Under the pieces are notes generated by a model. It saw only the letters and a list, made by a program, of their open reading frames with translations, had not been told where the DNA came from and did no database searches. A stretch of DNA of 64,000 nt, from positions 744,001 to 808,000 of the forward strand of contig NZ_JABBFY010000002.1 of the NCBI RefSeq assembly GCF_012927115.1, given 5' to 3'. Made by a program: the position numbers and the translations under genes. Positions 16,182 to 25,071 of the stretch are shown in pieces; within the stretch, counting starts at the first letter, position 1; every line of letters begins with the position of its first letter. The stretch is from Sphingomonas sp. G-3-2-10 (lineage in GTDB: Bacteria > Pseudomonadota > Alphaproteobacteria > Sphingomonadales > Sphingomonadaceae).

Positions 16182-19070
16182 ATGGCTTTATCGACATCGA
16201 ACCGGACCCGCTTGGGACTTCGCACCTTGCTGCTCGGCGCGTGCGCGCTCGGCGGTCTTGCGAGCCCCGCATTCGCACAGGACGCGGCCGAAGCGCCCGT
16301 CGCCGAAGAAGCGGCGCAGGATGATGCCGCCACCCAGCCGGGCGATATCGTCGTCACGGGATCGCGCGTCGCCCGCTCGGGCTTCAGCGCGCCGACGCCG
16401 ACCACGATCATCGGATCGGAGCAGCTCGAGCAGCGCGGATCGACCAACGTCGCGACGATGCTCAATGAAATCCCGTCGTTCCGCGGCACGGTGAACCCCG
16501 CCGCCAGCGGCATCCGCACGACGACGCCGGGCGCAAACTATGCCGATCTTCGCGGCCTTGGCAGCTTCCGCACTCTGACGCTGGTCGATGGCCGCCGCTT
16601 CGTCCCCTCCGTGCCCACCGCGAGCACCAGCACGCCCTATCAGGTCGATCTGAACGCCGTCCCGTCGCTGATGGTCGATCGCGTCGAGGTCGTCACCGGC
16701 GGCGCTTCGGCGCAATGGGGTTCGGACGCGGTTTCGGGCGTGGTCAACCTGATCCTCAATACCCGCTTCGAAGGGCTGAAGGCCGAAGCGCAATACGGCG
16801 TTTCGGGTCATGGCGATGGCGACGAATATCGCATCGGCGCGCTGTTCGGCACCTCGTTCGCGGACGGACGCGGCCACATCACCGTCGCCGGCGACTATGT
16901 GAAGAATGACGGCATCTACGACGTGTACACCCGCGACTGGGGCCGGGATCAGTATATGATCCTGACCAATCCCGGCAGCACCGTCGCCAACGGCCAGCCG
17001 CGCCAGATCATCTCGAGCAACGTGCGCTATGGCACGATCACCCCGGGCGGCCTGATCGTCGGCGTGGGCGGCGGTTCGCCCGCCAGCCTGGTCGGCACCG
17101 AGTTCCTGGCGGGCGGCGCGCCCGCAGCGTTCGTTCGCGGCCAATATGGCACCGTCACCAACGCGCTGCAGATCGGCGGCGGCAACGACACCGTGACCAC
17201 CACGCGCGGCGTCACCCTGACCCCGAAGCTGGAGCGGCGCACGCTGTTCGGCCATCTGGAATATGAATTCTCGGACTCGATCACCGGCTTCGCCGACCTG
17301 ACCTATGGCTATAGCCGCGGCCAGTCACAGACGCTGCCGCCGCGCGATCAGGGCACCACGGTCGTCACCATCCAGCGCGACAATGCCTATCTGCCCGCAT
17401 CGATCGCGGCGCAAATGCCGGTGGGCGGCACGATCCGCCTCGGCCGCATCGACTATGACATCGGCCATGCCCGCCCCGACGTGACCAACGACCTGATCCA
17501 GGGCACGGTCGGCCTGCGCGGCGATCTGGGCGGCGGCTGGAAGTGGGACGCCCATTATTCGTACGGCGTGAACACCTATGAGCAGCACATCTACGGGATG
17601 CGCAACAAGCAGAAGTACGTCTTCGCCGCCGATGCGGTGAACAGCGGCGGACAGATTGTTTGCCGCGCGACCATCGCGGGTCCTTCGTTCAACGCCGCCG
17701 CAGCCGGGTGCGTCCCGCTCAACCTGTTCGGCAACGGGTCGCCCAGCGCGGCCGCGATCGCCTATGTCACCGGCACCGTCTTCAGCCGCAATCGCTATAC
17801 CCAGCACGCAGCAGCGGTGAACCTGCGCGGCGACCCCTTTTCGACCTGGGCCGGCCCAGTCTCGTTCGCGACGGGCGTCGAATATCGCAGCGAAAGCTCG
17901 ACCGCGATCGTCGATCCGGTTGCCGCCGCGAACAATTGGGAATCGGGCAACGGCCTGCCTTACTCGGGATCGTTCAACGTCCTCGAAGGCTATGCCGAAA
18001 CCGTCATTCCGCTGGCGCGCGACATGTCCTTCGCCAAGTCGTTCGACTTCAATGCCGCCATCCGTCACGCCCAGTATAGCGGCGCGGCCGGGGGCCAGAC
18101 CACGTGGAAGCTCGGCTCGACCTGGGAACCGGTCGACGGCCTGCGGTTCCGCGTCGCCCGTTCGCGCGACATCCGCGCGCCCAGCCTGTTCGAGCAGCGC
18201 AGCGTGACCGTGCAGGGCCTCAACGTCGTCTATAATGGCGGATCGGCCTTCGTGGAGGTCAACAATACCGGCAACACCCAGCTTCAGCCGGAAAAGTCGG
18301 ACACGCTGACCGTCGGCTTCGTCTGGTCGCCCAGCTTCGTGCCGCGCCTGCAATTCTCGGTCGATTATTACGACATCTCGGTGAAGGGCGCGATCGACCG
18401 GATCGGCCAGCAGAACATCATCGACCAGTGCGCGGCGGGCAACACCGCCCTGTGTTCGTACCTCGTCCTTTCCGGCGCCACGCTGATCCGGGTGAACAAC
18501 CCCTATGTGAACCTCAACACGATCACGACGCGGGGCTTCGACGGCGCTCTGAGCTATCGCGCGCCGATCGACTCGCTGTTCGGCGCGCCGGGTTCGGTGT
18601 CGTTCAACCTGTCGGGCACCTACACCACCGACATGCTGTTCGGCACGCCGGGCGCAGCGGTGGTGCAGCGCGCGGGCGAGAACAGCATCTTCAACGGCGT
18701 GTCGGGCTATGCGGTGCCGACCTTCCGCGGCAACGCATCGGTCAGCGTCAATGCCGGCCGCTTCACGGTGACGCCGCAGCTGCTCTACATCAGCGGCGGC
18801 AAGTACAATAACGTGTGGACCGACGTCTCGACCTCGACCAAGCAGGCCGACATCAACGACAACAGCATCCCTGCCGTCGCCTATGTGAACCTGTCCTTCA
18901 GCTACGACATTCTCGGCGAGAACCGTCTCCAGCTGTTCGGCGTGGTGAACAACCTGCTCGACAAGGATCCGCCGCCCGTGCCGAGCTTCACCTCGGGCCA
19001 GTCGGTCAACACCGTGCTGTACGACGCGATCGGCCGCTACTTCCGCATCGGCGTCCGCGCCAAATTCTGA
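16182..19070 (+). CDS. TonB-dependent receptor
   Basis: Outer-membrane active-transport receptor of 962 residues. It has a signal peptide ending AFAQ, a TonB box (GDIVVTGSR), a plug (TPTTIIGSEQLEQRGSTNVA, LRGLGSFRTLTLVDGRRFVP, VTGGASAQWGSDAVSGVVNL) and a 22-strand-type barrel ending in RIGVRAKF. The close resemblance of its plug to the receptors at 34291 and 39571 points to one subfamily. GGGAGG precedes the ATG. It is flanked by MmgE/PrpD and MarR genes. The ligand is not identifiable. Confidence 0.92.
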   Translation: MALSTSNRTRLGLRTLLLGACALGGLASPAFAQDAAEAPVAEEAAQDDAATQPGDIVVTGSRVARSGFSAPTPTTIIGSEQLEQRGSTNVATMLNEIPSFRGTVNPAASGIRTTTPGANYADLRGLGSFRTLTLVDGRRFVPSVPTASTSTPYQVDLNAVPSLMVDRVEVVTGGASAQWGSDAVSGVVNLILNTRFEGLKAEAQYGVSGHGDGDEYRIGALFGTSFADGRGHITVAGDYVKNDGIYDVYTRDWGRDQYMILTNPGSTVANGQPRQIISSNVRYGTITPGGLIVGVGGGSPASLVGTEFLAGGAPAAFVRGQYGTVTNALQIGGGNDTVTTTRGVTLTPKLERRTLFGHLEYEFSDSITGFADLTYGYSRGQSQTLPPRDQGTTVVTIQRDNAYLPASIAAQMPVGGTIRLGRIDYDIGHARPDVTNDLIQGTVGLRGDLGGGWKWDAHYSYGVNTYEQHIYGMRNKQKYVFAADAVNSGGQIVCRATIAGPSFNAAAAGCVPLNLFGNGSPSAAAIAYVTGTVFSRNRYTQHAAAVNLRGDPFSTWAGPVSFATGVEYRSESSTAIVDPVAAANNWESGNGLPYSGSFNVLEGYAETVIPLARDMSFAKSFDFNAAIRHAQYSGAAGGQTTWKLGSTWEPVDGLRFRVARSRDIRAPSLFEQRSVTVQGLNVVYNGGSAFVEVNNTGNTQLQPEKSDTLTVGFVWSPSFVPRLQFSVDYYDISVKGAIDRIGQQNIIDQCAAGNTALCSYLVLSGATLIRVNNPYVNLNTITTRGFDGALSYRAPIDSLFGAPGSVSFNLSGTYTTDMLFGTPGAAVVQRAGENSIFNGVSGYAVPTFRGNASVSVNAGRFTVTPQLLYISGGKYNNVWTDVSTSTKQADINDNSIPAVAYVNLSFSYDILGENRLQLFGVVNNLLDKDPPPVPSFTSGQSVNTVLYDAIGRYFRIGVRAKF

Positions 19071-19072
19071 TC

Positions 19073-19092
19073 CGCTCCCAAAGGGGGGAGCG
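19073..19092 (+). terminator. Hairpin after TonB receptor stop
   Basis: Perfect inverted repeat CGCTCCC (19073-19079) and GGGAGCG (19086-19092) starting two bases after the receptor stop. It lacks a following T-run; it may act as a weak terminator or mRNA 3' stabiliser. Confidence 0.4.
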
Positions 19093-19096
19093 TACG

Positions 19097-19137
19097 GCAC
19101 CCGTGGGGCCCGCCTTGACGGCGGACCCTGCGGGTGC
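19097..19137 (+). promoter_or_regulatory. Strong two-part hairpin upstream of marR-type gene
   Basis: Outer arms GCACCCG (19097-19103) and CGGGTGC (19131-19137), then symmetric TG spacers, then inner arms GGGCCCGCC and GGCGGACCC with one mismatch around a five-base loop. It ends about 20 bases before the AAGGAG of the MarR gene. It could terminate receptor transcription or act as a leader structure for the regulator. Confidence 0.45.
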
Positions 19138-19168
19138 TGTCCCTTTATATGACTTCAAGGAGAAGCGC

Positions 19169-19648
19169 GTGCGACGACCGGTCGAGGACGAGTTCGAACT
19201 GCGGAACCGCTACTCCACGATGGAGCGCGGCGAACTGGACCAGACCGTCGGGTTCCTGCTGCGCGCGGCGTGGAAGGAAGTGTCGCGGCAGTTCAACGCA
19301 TTCTTCCGCGAAGCCGATTTCACGCCCGGGCTATACACCATCATGGTGCTGGTCGACCTGAATCCGGGGTGCAATCCGGGCGATCTGGCCAAGCCGATGG
19401 GGATTTCGCAGAACAATCTAGTCGCGCATGTCGACGAACTGGTCGAGCGCGGCTTCCTGACCCGCAGCGTCCATCCGCGCGACCGGCGGGTGAAGGTGCT
19501 CAACCTGACCGATCACGGCAAGGAACGGCTGACCGAGCTGCGCAAGGCGCACAAGCTGTACGAGAAGCGCATCGCCCAGCAGATCGGCAAGGACGAGATG
19601 ACGCAGCTGCTGCGCATCCTCGGCAAGTTCGAGGCGGTGCCGGACTAG
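19169..19648 (+). CDS. MarR-family transcriptional regulator
   Basis: A 159-residue winged-helix repressor-type protein. Helix-turn-helix residues lie in CNPGDLAKPMGISQNNLVAH (about residues 70-90) and the wing in HPRDRRVKVLNLTDHG, the classic MarR DRR wing. The start is GTG at 19169 with AAGGAG six bases upstream; longer in-frame extensions run back through the TonB receptor in another frame and are not credible. It probably senses a substrate of the adjacent receptor or catabolic genes. Confidence 0.85.
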   Translation: MRRPVEDEFELRNRYSTMERGELDQTVGFLLRAAWKEVSRQFNAFFREADFTPGLYTIMVLVDLNPGCNPGDLAKPMGISQNNLVAHVDELVERGFLTRSVHPRDRRVKVLNLTDHGKERLTELRKAHKLYEKRIAQQIGKDEMTQLLRILGKFEAVPD

Positions 19649-19729
19649 ATTGGATCGACATCCAGCGCTGTTGCCGGCGCGCGCCGGGATTGTGTGAATC
19701 GTTTAAAAACAATCGCTTCTCGCGGCACT

Positions 19730-19781
19730 GGTTGACACGGTTGACACCAATATCGCGAAAAACCGGTTTCCCGCGAAAAAC
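19730..19781. repeat. Two sets of short direct repeats in convergent intergenic region
   Basis: GGTTGACAC occurs twice in perfect tandem (19730-19738, 19739-19747). CGCGAAAAAC occurs twice with 18-base periodicity (19754-19763, 19772-19781). They lie 3' of both the MarR gene and the AraC gene. Function unknown; the periodic spacing resembles protein-binding repeats. Confidence 0.6.
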
Positions 19782-19814
19782 GGGATGGTTCGGACAAGTT
19801 GAATTCGGACACGT

Positions 19815-19878
19815 TCAAAGAGCGCGCCCGAAGCGTCCGGGCGCGCGGAGCCAAGCAGGCGAAATCCAACATTTCAAG
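19815..19878 (-). repeat. Dispersed 3' element with hairpin and boxA-like motif (copy 1)
   Basis: Reading the - strand, this 64-base element starts CTTGAAATGTTGGATTTCG, continues CTGCTTGGCT, forms a strong hairpin (GCGCGCCCG and CGGGCGCGC), and ends CTCTTTGA. It lies 17 bases after the stop of the AraC gene on the same strand. A second copy with the same internal spacing is at 53280-53342. The hairpin may terminate the AraC transcript. Confidence 0.65.
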
Positions 19879-19894
19879 CGTGTCGGATCCGACC

Positions 19895-20749
19895 CTACGC
19901 GCCTGCAATCGCCGTCGCGCGATAGCTGCGCGGCGAGGCGCCGAAGCGTTCGCGGAACAGGCGGCTGAAGTGCGACGAGCTGTTGAAGCCCCATGAGAAG
20001 GCGATGTCGGTGATCGGGCGTCGCGCGGCGGTGGACAGATCCTCCCGGCACCGTTCGAGCCGCAGGCCCCAGATATGCCCCGCGACCGTCTCGCCGCTGT
20101 CGCTGAACGCCTTGTGGATATAACGTTTGGTGCAGTTGAGCGCCCCCGCCACGCGATCGACCGAGAGTTCGGGATCGGCGAGGTTGCGCGCGATATAGGC
20201 TTGCGCGCGGGCGAGCAGCGCGTGGCGCGAACTGACGCCGCGCTGGCGATCGCGATTTTCCCATGCGGCCGAGCGGACCAACTGGAGCGCGATGCGCGAA
20301 ATCTCGTCGCCCTGCGCCAAATCGATCGTGTCGGCGGCGTCGGCGAGCGAGGCGAGGAAGGTGCCCGCGACGCGGCCCATGCCCGACCCGCCCATGCTGC
20401 GTCCCGCCGCGCGGGTGAGTTCGAGGGTGCGCGACCAGCCGCTTTCGGCTTCCTCGCCATGAAGGACGAGGACCGCGCCTTCGTCGCTCGCTTCGAGTTC
20501 GAGCACCGGGCCGGGGACGACCGCCCAGTCCAGCGCCTCCAGCGTCACGCCGCCGTTGCGCCACGCCACCGCGCTGCTGCCGCTGCGCTGGAGGATGAGC
20601 GCGCCGCTGCGCGGGATGGCGACTTCGAGACGGCGCGAGGTGCGGGCCAGCGCGACGCTCTGCATCTGTACCCGGCCGAATCGCCGGCGCTGCGGCGCGA
20701 GCGACTCGCCCGCCATGCGTTCGAACGAAGCTGAAATTGCGTGCGCCAT
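19895..20749 (-). CDS. AraC/XylS-family transcriptional regulator
   Basis: A 284-residue activator-type protein. The C-terminal 100 residues hold the two AraC helix-turn-helix motifs (AYIARNLADPELSVDRVAGA, then NCTKRYIHKAFSDSGETVAG; second motif ITDIAFSWGFNSSSHFSRLF). The N-terminal 170 residues are probably the effector-binding domain and I do not recognise a subfamily. GGGAGAGG precedes the ATG. It is divergent from the carotenoid-oxygenase operon, which it likely controls. Confidence 0.9.
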   Translation of the reverse strand: MAHAISASFERMAGESLAPQRRRFGRVQMQSVALARTSRRLEVAIPRSGALILQRSGSSAVAWRNGGVTLEALDWAVVPGPVLELEASDEGAVLVLHGEEAESGWSRTLELTRAAGRSMGGSGMGRVAGTFLASLADAADTIDLAQGDEISRIALQLVRSAAWENRDRQRGVSSRHALLARAQAYIARNLADPELSVDRVAGALNCTKRYIHKAFSDSGETVAGHIWGLRLERCREDLSTAARRPITDIAFSWGFNSSSHFSRLFRERFGASPRSYRATAIAGA

Positions 20750-20973
20750 GTCGACCTCTCCCGCTGCCCGTCGTTACGGGTCATATTATGCCGGCTCGCC
20801 TGCGCGAGCATATTATGTATGTCTTATACATATTCTTGCTTAGATGTATATCGAGTGTCAACGGGGGGCGGGTTTCCGGGGGTTTGCGCGCGCGACTGTT
20901 CGCCGTGGGACAAGTCTGGAAGCGGCGCGGCGTTCACAAAGACGCCGACAATTCACGGGTTTCGAAAGCGACG
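20750..20973. promoter_or_regulatory. Divergent control region with CATATTATG direct repeats
   Basis: A 224-base region between the AraC gene and the oxygenase operon. CATATTATG occurs at 20782-20790 and 20809-20817, 27 bases apart on the same strand, separated by a GCTCGC/GCGAGC hairpin. An AT-rich stretch with TATGTAT, TATACATA and GATGTATATC follows to about 20855. Direct repeats near an AraC gene suggest its binding sites. Confidence 0.5.
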
Positions 20974-22446
20974 ATGACACTCTTTCCCGACACGCCGATG
21001 TTCCGCGGGCCGAACCGGCCGCAGCGTATCGAGGCCGATATTTTCGAGCTGGAATATGAAGGCACGATTCCCGAAGCGATCCGGGGCGCCTTTTACCGCT
21101 GCGGCCCGGACCCGCTGTTTCCGCCGCGCGCGGGCACCGATATCGGGATCAATGGCGACGGATTCGTCTCGCAATTCCTGTTCGATGGCGGCCATGTCGA
21201 TTTCCGGCTGCGCTTCGTGCGCACCGAGAAGTTCATCGCCGAGCGCAAGGCGCGCGCCGCTCTGTTCGGGTCGTATCGCAATCCCTTCACCGACGATCCC
21301 AGCGTCGCGGGAGTGGACCGCACCACCGCCAACACCGCGATCGCCTGGTATGACGGGCGGCTGCTGGCGCTGAAGGAAGACGGGCTGCCGCACGAGCTGG
21401 ATCCGTTCACGCTGGAGACTCTGGGCAAGTTCGATTTCGGCGGCGCGCTGCGCACCCCAATGGTGACTGCGCACCCCAAGGTGGATCCGGCGACCGGCGA
21501 CTGGCTGTTCTACGGCTTCGAATGTGGCGGGCTCGCAACGCTCGACGCGTCGTTCTGCGTCGGTGCGCCCGATGGCACGCTGGCGCATGAGGAGTGGTTC
21601 AAGCTGCCCTATGCGGCGATGATCCATGATTTCGCGGTGACCGAGAATTACGCCATCTTCCCGATCATGCCGACGACCTCGGACATCGAGCGGATGCGCG
21701 CCGGCGGCGATCACTGGGCATGGGACCCGTCGCTGCCGACCTGGATCGGCGTGCTGCCGCGTGGCGGGACGGCGGAAGACATTCGCTATTTCCGCGGGCC
21801 CGCACGCTGGTCGTTCCACACGATGAACGCCTATGAGGACGGACGGCTGATCCATCTCGACACCACCGCCGCGCCGACCAACGCCTTCTTCCCCAATATC
21901 GACGGATCGCGGCCCAAGCCCAGCGAAGGCGATTTCCACCTGACGCGCTGGACCTGCGACCTTGCCGGCAATGACGATGTGTTCACCGAGACCCGCCTGT
22001 ACGACCTGCCGAGCGATTTCTACGACATCGATCCGACCAAGGTCGGCCGCCCCTATCGCTATGGATTCATGGCGGTGAAGGCGACCGACCGGCCCGCCAA
22101 CCGCATCGGCGTGCCGCATCCGTTCAACGCGCTGGGCAAGATCGACGTCACCACCGGCGAAACCGGCCTCTGGTATGCCGGGCCCGAAAGCGCGGTGCAG
22201 GAGCCGGTGTTCGTCCGCCGCAGCGACGATGCGCCCGAGGGCGACGGCTATCTGCTCGCGGTGGTCAACCGGCTGGCCGAGCGGACCAGCGAGCTGGTGA
22301 TCCTCGATACCGCGTGCATGACCGATGGCCCTGTCGCCCGCATCTATGTGCCGCTGCACCTCAAAATGGCGTTCCACGGCCTGTTCATTTCCGCCGACGA
22401 TCTGGCGCAGGGCCGCCATCCGCAGACCCAGGAGTTCGCCGCATGA
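20974..22446 (+). CDS. Carotenoid/stilbene cleavage oxygenase (RPE65/CCO family)
   Basis: Non-heme iron dioxygenase of the carotenoid cleavage oxygenase family, 490 residues. The four iron-binding His are visible: H167 (TAHPKVDP), H218 (MIHDFAVTENY), H282 (SFHTMNAYEDG) and H468 (MAFHGLF). Family members in sphingomonads cleave lignostilbenes, resveratrol or isoeugenol-type bonds, so an aromatic substrate is plausible but unproven. The ATG at 20974 gives the family N-terminus. It overlaps the next gene by ATGA. Confidence 0.9.
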   Translation: MTLFPDTPMFRGPNRPQRIEADIFELEYEGTIPEAIRGAFYRCGPDPLFPPRAGTDIGINGDGFVSQFLFDGGHVDFRLRFVRTEKFIAERKARAALFGSYRNPFTDDPSVAGVDRTTANTAIAWYDGRLLALKEDGLPHELDPFTLETLGKFDFGGALRTPMVTAHPKVDPATGDWLFYGFECGGLATLDASFCVGAPDGTLAHEEWFKLPYAAMIHDFAVTENYAIFPIMPTTSDIERMRAGGDHWAWDPSLPTWIGVLPRGGTAEDIRYFRGPARWSFHTMNAYEDGRLIHLDTTAAPTNAFFPNIDGSRPKPSEGDFHLTRWTCDLAGNDDVFTETRLYDLPSDFYDIDPTKVGRPYRYGFMAVKATDRPANRIGVPHPFNALGKIDVTTGETGLWYAGPESAVQEPVFVRRSDDAPEGDGYLLAVVNRLAERTSELVILDTACMTDGPVARIYVPLHLKMAFHGLFISADDLAQGRHPQTQEFAA

Positions 22447-23219
22447 CTCGCGTGAAAAGCTTCGACGGCATCGAACTGGCCGTGACCGACGAGGGCGAGG
22501 GACGCCCGGTGCTGCTGGCGCACAGCCTTGGCGCGGATCATCGCATCTGGGATCCGGTCGCCGCCGATCTGCGCGCGGCGGGCTTCCGCACGATCCGCTA
22601 CGATCTGCGCGGGCATGGCGGTTCGGACGCGCCCGAGGGGCCGTATGACGTGGCGGCGTTCGGCAAGGACATGATCGCGATCCTCGATGCGCTCGATCTG
22701 GCGCGCGCCGATGTGATCGGGCTGTCGGTCGGCGGCATGGCGGCGATGTGGCTGGCGGTGAATGCGCCGGAGCGGGTCGGGCGGCTGGTGCTGGCCAACA
22801 CCACGCCGTTCATCCCGGTCAAAGATCGCTGGGACCCGCTGATCGCCGATGCGCTCGCCAATGGCCTTGACGGGATTGCCGGGCCGATGATCCTTGGCTG
22901 GCTCTCCACCGGCTTCAAGACGAGCCAGCCCGGCGCGGCCAACGCGCTGGTCGAGACAATGCGGACGATGGCCCCGGCGGGCTTTGCCGGGACCTGCGCG
23001 ATCCTGCGCGATGTCGATCTGCGCGGCGATCTGGCGCGGATCGCCGCGCCGACTCTCGTGGTGCATGGCGTCGAGGACGAGCGGGGCGTTCCCGCTTCGG
23101 CGGGGCTGGTCGCGGGGATCGCCGGCGCGGTCCGCGCCGACATCGCCGATGCGGCGCATCTGTCCCCGGCGGAGAATCCGGGGCAAGTGGCGCGCGCGAT
23201 CCTGGAGTTTCTCGCATGA
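22443..23219 (+). CDS. Alpha/beta hydrolase (3-oxoadipate enol-lactonase-like)
   Basis: A 258-residue alpha/beta hydrolase. The nucleophile elbow GLSVGG, the acid in HGVEDERG and the His in DAAHLSPAENP form a complete triad. Similarity in layout to enol-lactonases (LAHSLGADHRIWDPVAADLR, RYDLRGHGGSD) suggests lactone or ester hydrolysis. Overlaps both neighbours by ATGA, so it is translated with the oxygenase and MFS carrier. Confidence 0.85.
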   Translation: MTRVKSFDGIELAVTDEGEGRPVLLAHSLGADHRIWDPVAADLRAAGFRTIRYDLRGHGGSDAPEGPYDVAAFGKDMIAILDALDLARADVIGLSVGGMAAMWLAVNAPERVGRLVLANTTPFIPVKDRWDPLIADALANGLDGIAGPMILGWLSTGFKTSQPGAANALVETMRTMAPAGFAGTCAILRDVDLRGDLARIAAPTLVVHGVEDERGVPASAGLVAGIAGAVRADIADAAHLSPAENPGQVARAILEFLA

Positions 23220-24496
23220 CCACCGCTGCCGCGCCCGCCGAACGCGACTGGACCCTCACCAGCGGCTGGACGCTCGGCCTGCTGACGGTGATCTACGCGC
23301 TCAACTATCTCGATCGCCAGATCCTCAGCCTCGTCCTTCCGCTGATCAAGGCCGAGCTGCACGTGTCGGACACGATGCTGGGCCTCGTCACCGGCTTTGC
23401 CTTCGTCCTGTTCTATTCGCTGATGGGCATCCCGATCGCGCGGCTGGCCGACCGGTCGAACCGGCGCAATATCATCGCCATCGGCTGCGCCTTCTGGAGC
23501 GCGATGACGATGGTGACCGGGCTCGTCACCTCGGTGTGGCAGCTGGCCGTCACCCGTTTCATGATGGGCGCAGGCGAAGCGTGCGGGATCGCGCCGAGCA
23601 ATTCGATGATCGCCGACCTGTTCAGCGCGGCCAAGCGCCCGCTGGCGCTTTCGATCATGACCGCGGGCAATGGCCTCGGCTCGCTGCTGCTGTTCCCGAT
23701 CGTCGGCTGGATCGCGCTCCATTATGGCTGGCGCAGCACCTTCTACGTCGCGGGCGCGGCTGGGATCGTCGTCGCTTTGCTGTTCTTCCTCACCGTGCGC
23801 GAACCGGCGCGGCGTGACGCCAAGCCGCTGATCCGGCGCGAGACATTCAAGGAAGCGATGGCCTTCCTTGCCGGATCGCGCGCCTATATCTGGATCCTCG
23901 CCGGCGGGGCGTTCATGGGCGTGAGCCTCTACGCCAACATCGTGTGGAATTCGAGCTTCCTCGTCCGCGTCCACGGCTTCAACATGGCCGAGATCGGATC
24001 GACGCTGGGCCCGATCCGCGGGCTGGCCAGCGCGCTGGGCGTGGTGGTCGGCGGGATGCTGGTGTCGCGGCTCGGCGCGCGCGATGCGCGGCTGCGGCTG
24101 ATCGTGCCGGGCATCGCCTGCATCCTCGTGCTGCCCGCCGAAATCCTGTTCCTGCTGCCGAGCGATCCGACGGTCTCGCTGATCGGCCTTGCGCTGGCGA
24201 CCTTCCTGTCCGCCGTGCACCTGGGCCCGGTCTATGCTGCGTGCATGAGCCTGGTCCCGCCGGGCCTTCGCGCCACGGCGTGCGCGGTATTCCTGTTCGT
24301 CGCCAATCTGGTCGGCCAGATCATCGGGCCGCTGCTGGTCGGCGCGCTGAACGACCATTGGGCTTCGCTCTATGGCGACCTCGCGATCCGCTATTCGATG
24401 ATGGTGGGAGCAAGCTGCGCCACCGTCGCCGGGCTGTTCCTGATCCTCGCCGCCCGCCACTTCATCCCCGACACGCGCCGCGCCGAAGCGGCCTGA
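23216..24496 (+). CDS. MFS transporter (spinster/aromatic-acid-type)
   Basis: A 426-residue major facilitator with about 12 hydrophobic segments. The first repeat shows NYLDRQILSLVLPLIKAEL and the loop motif GIPIARLADRSNRRNIIA. Likely imports the substrate of the oxygenase operon or a related acid across the inner membrane. It starts within the hydrolase stop (ATGA) and is followed after 20 bases by the DUF3237 gene. Confidence 0.88.
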   Translation: MTTAAAPAERDWTLTSGWTLGLLTVIYALNYLDRQILSLVLPLIKAELHVSDTMLGLVTGFAFVLFYSLMGIPIARLADRSNRRNIIAIGCAFWSAMTMVTGLVTSVWQLAVTRFMMGAGEACGIAPSNSMIADLFSAAKRPLALSIMTAGNGLGSLLLFPIVGWIALHYGWRSTFYVAGAAGIVVALLFFLTVREPARRDAKPLIRRETFKEAMAFLAGSRAYIWILAGGAFMGVSLYANIVWNSSFLVRVHGFNMAEIGSTLGPIRGLASALGVVVGGMLVSRLGARDARLRLIVPGIACILVLPAEILFLLPSDPTVSLIGLALATFLSAVHLGPVYAACMSLVPPGLRATACAVFLFVANLVGQIIGPLLVGALNDHWASLYGDLAIRYSMMVGASCATVAGLFLILAARHFIPDTRRAEAA

Positions 24497-24516
24497 TCCC
24501 CTCTAGGAGAGACCCG

Positions 24517-25071
24517 ATGACCGACACGTCCGTTCTTGGCGAAGACTATCAGCCCATCTCGCTGATCGGCCTCGAATTCGCCTTCCGCATCCGCATCTAT
24601 TTCGACGAGCGCCGCAAGTTCGAGCCGACCACGCCGATGGGCGGGCGCGTCTATGTGCCGCCGCTTTCGGGCGATATTTCGGGGCCGCGGCTGCAGGGCC
24701 GGGTGATCCCGCACAGCGGCGGCGACTGGGCGCGCGGGCGCAGCGACAATGCGGCCGAGCTCAACGCGCACTACATGCTCGAAGCGTCGGACGGGACGCC
24801 GATCTACATCAACAATCGCGGCTTCCTGTACGGGCGCGACGATGCCGGGCTGCCGGTAAAGGTCGCCAACAAGACGCAGGAGAATCTCGCGGCGGGCGCC
24901 GAGACCAGCTGGAAGATCGCGCCGGACACCTATTTCTTCTGCATCCCCGCGTTCGACGCGCCGGTCGGCCCGCATGACTGGCTGACCCGCCATGTGTTCA
25001 TCGGGCGCGGACGCCGGGTGCCGAGCCCGGATCATACCTGCTTCGACTATTATATCGTCGACAACGCCTGA
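24517..25071 (+). CDS. DUF3237 family protein
   Basis: A 184-residue protein matching the DUF3237 pattern: GGRVYVPPLSGDISGPRLQG, RVIPHSGGDWARGRSDN and a following Tyr-Met-Leu/DGTPIYINNRGFLYG strand region. Family members often occur in aromatic or terpenoid catabolic clusters, but no reaction is established to my knowledge. AGGAGA precedes ATG. Its stop overlaps the next start by one base (TGATG). Confidence 0.82.
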   Translation: MTDTSVLGEDYQPISLIGLEFAFRIRIYFDERRKFEPTTPMGGRVYVPPLSGDISGPRLQGRVIPHSGGDWARGRSDNAAELNAHYMLEASDGTPIYINNRGFLYGRDDAGLPVKVANKTQENLAAGAETSWKIAPDTYFFCIPAFDAPVGPHDWLTRHVFIGRGRRVPSPDHTCFDYYIVDNA

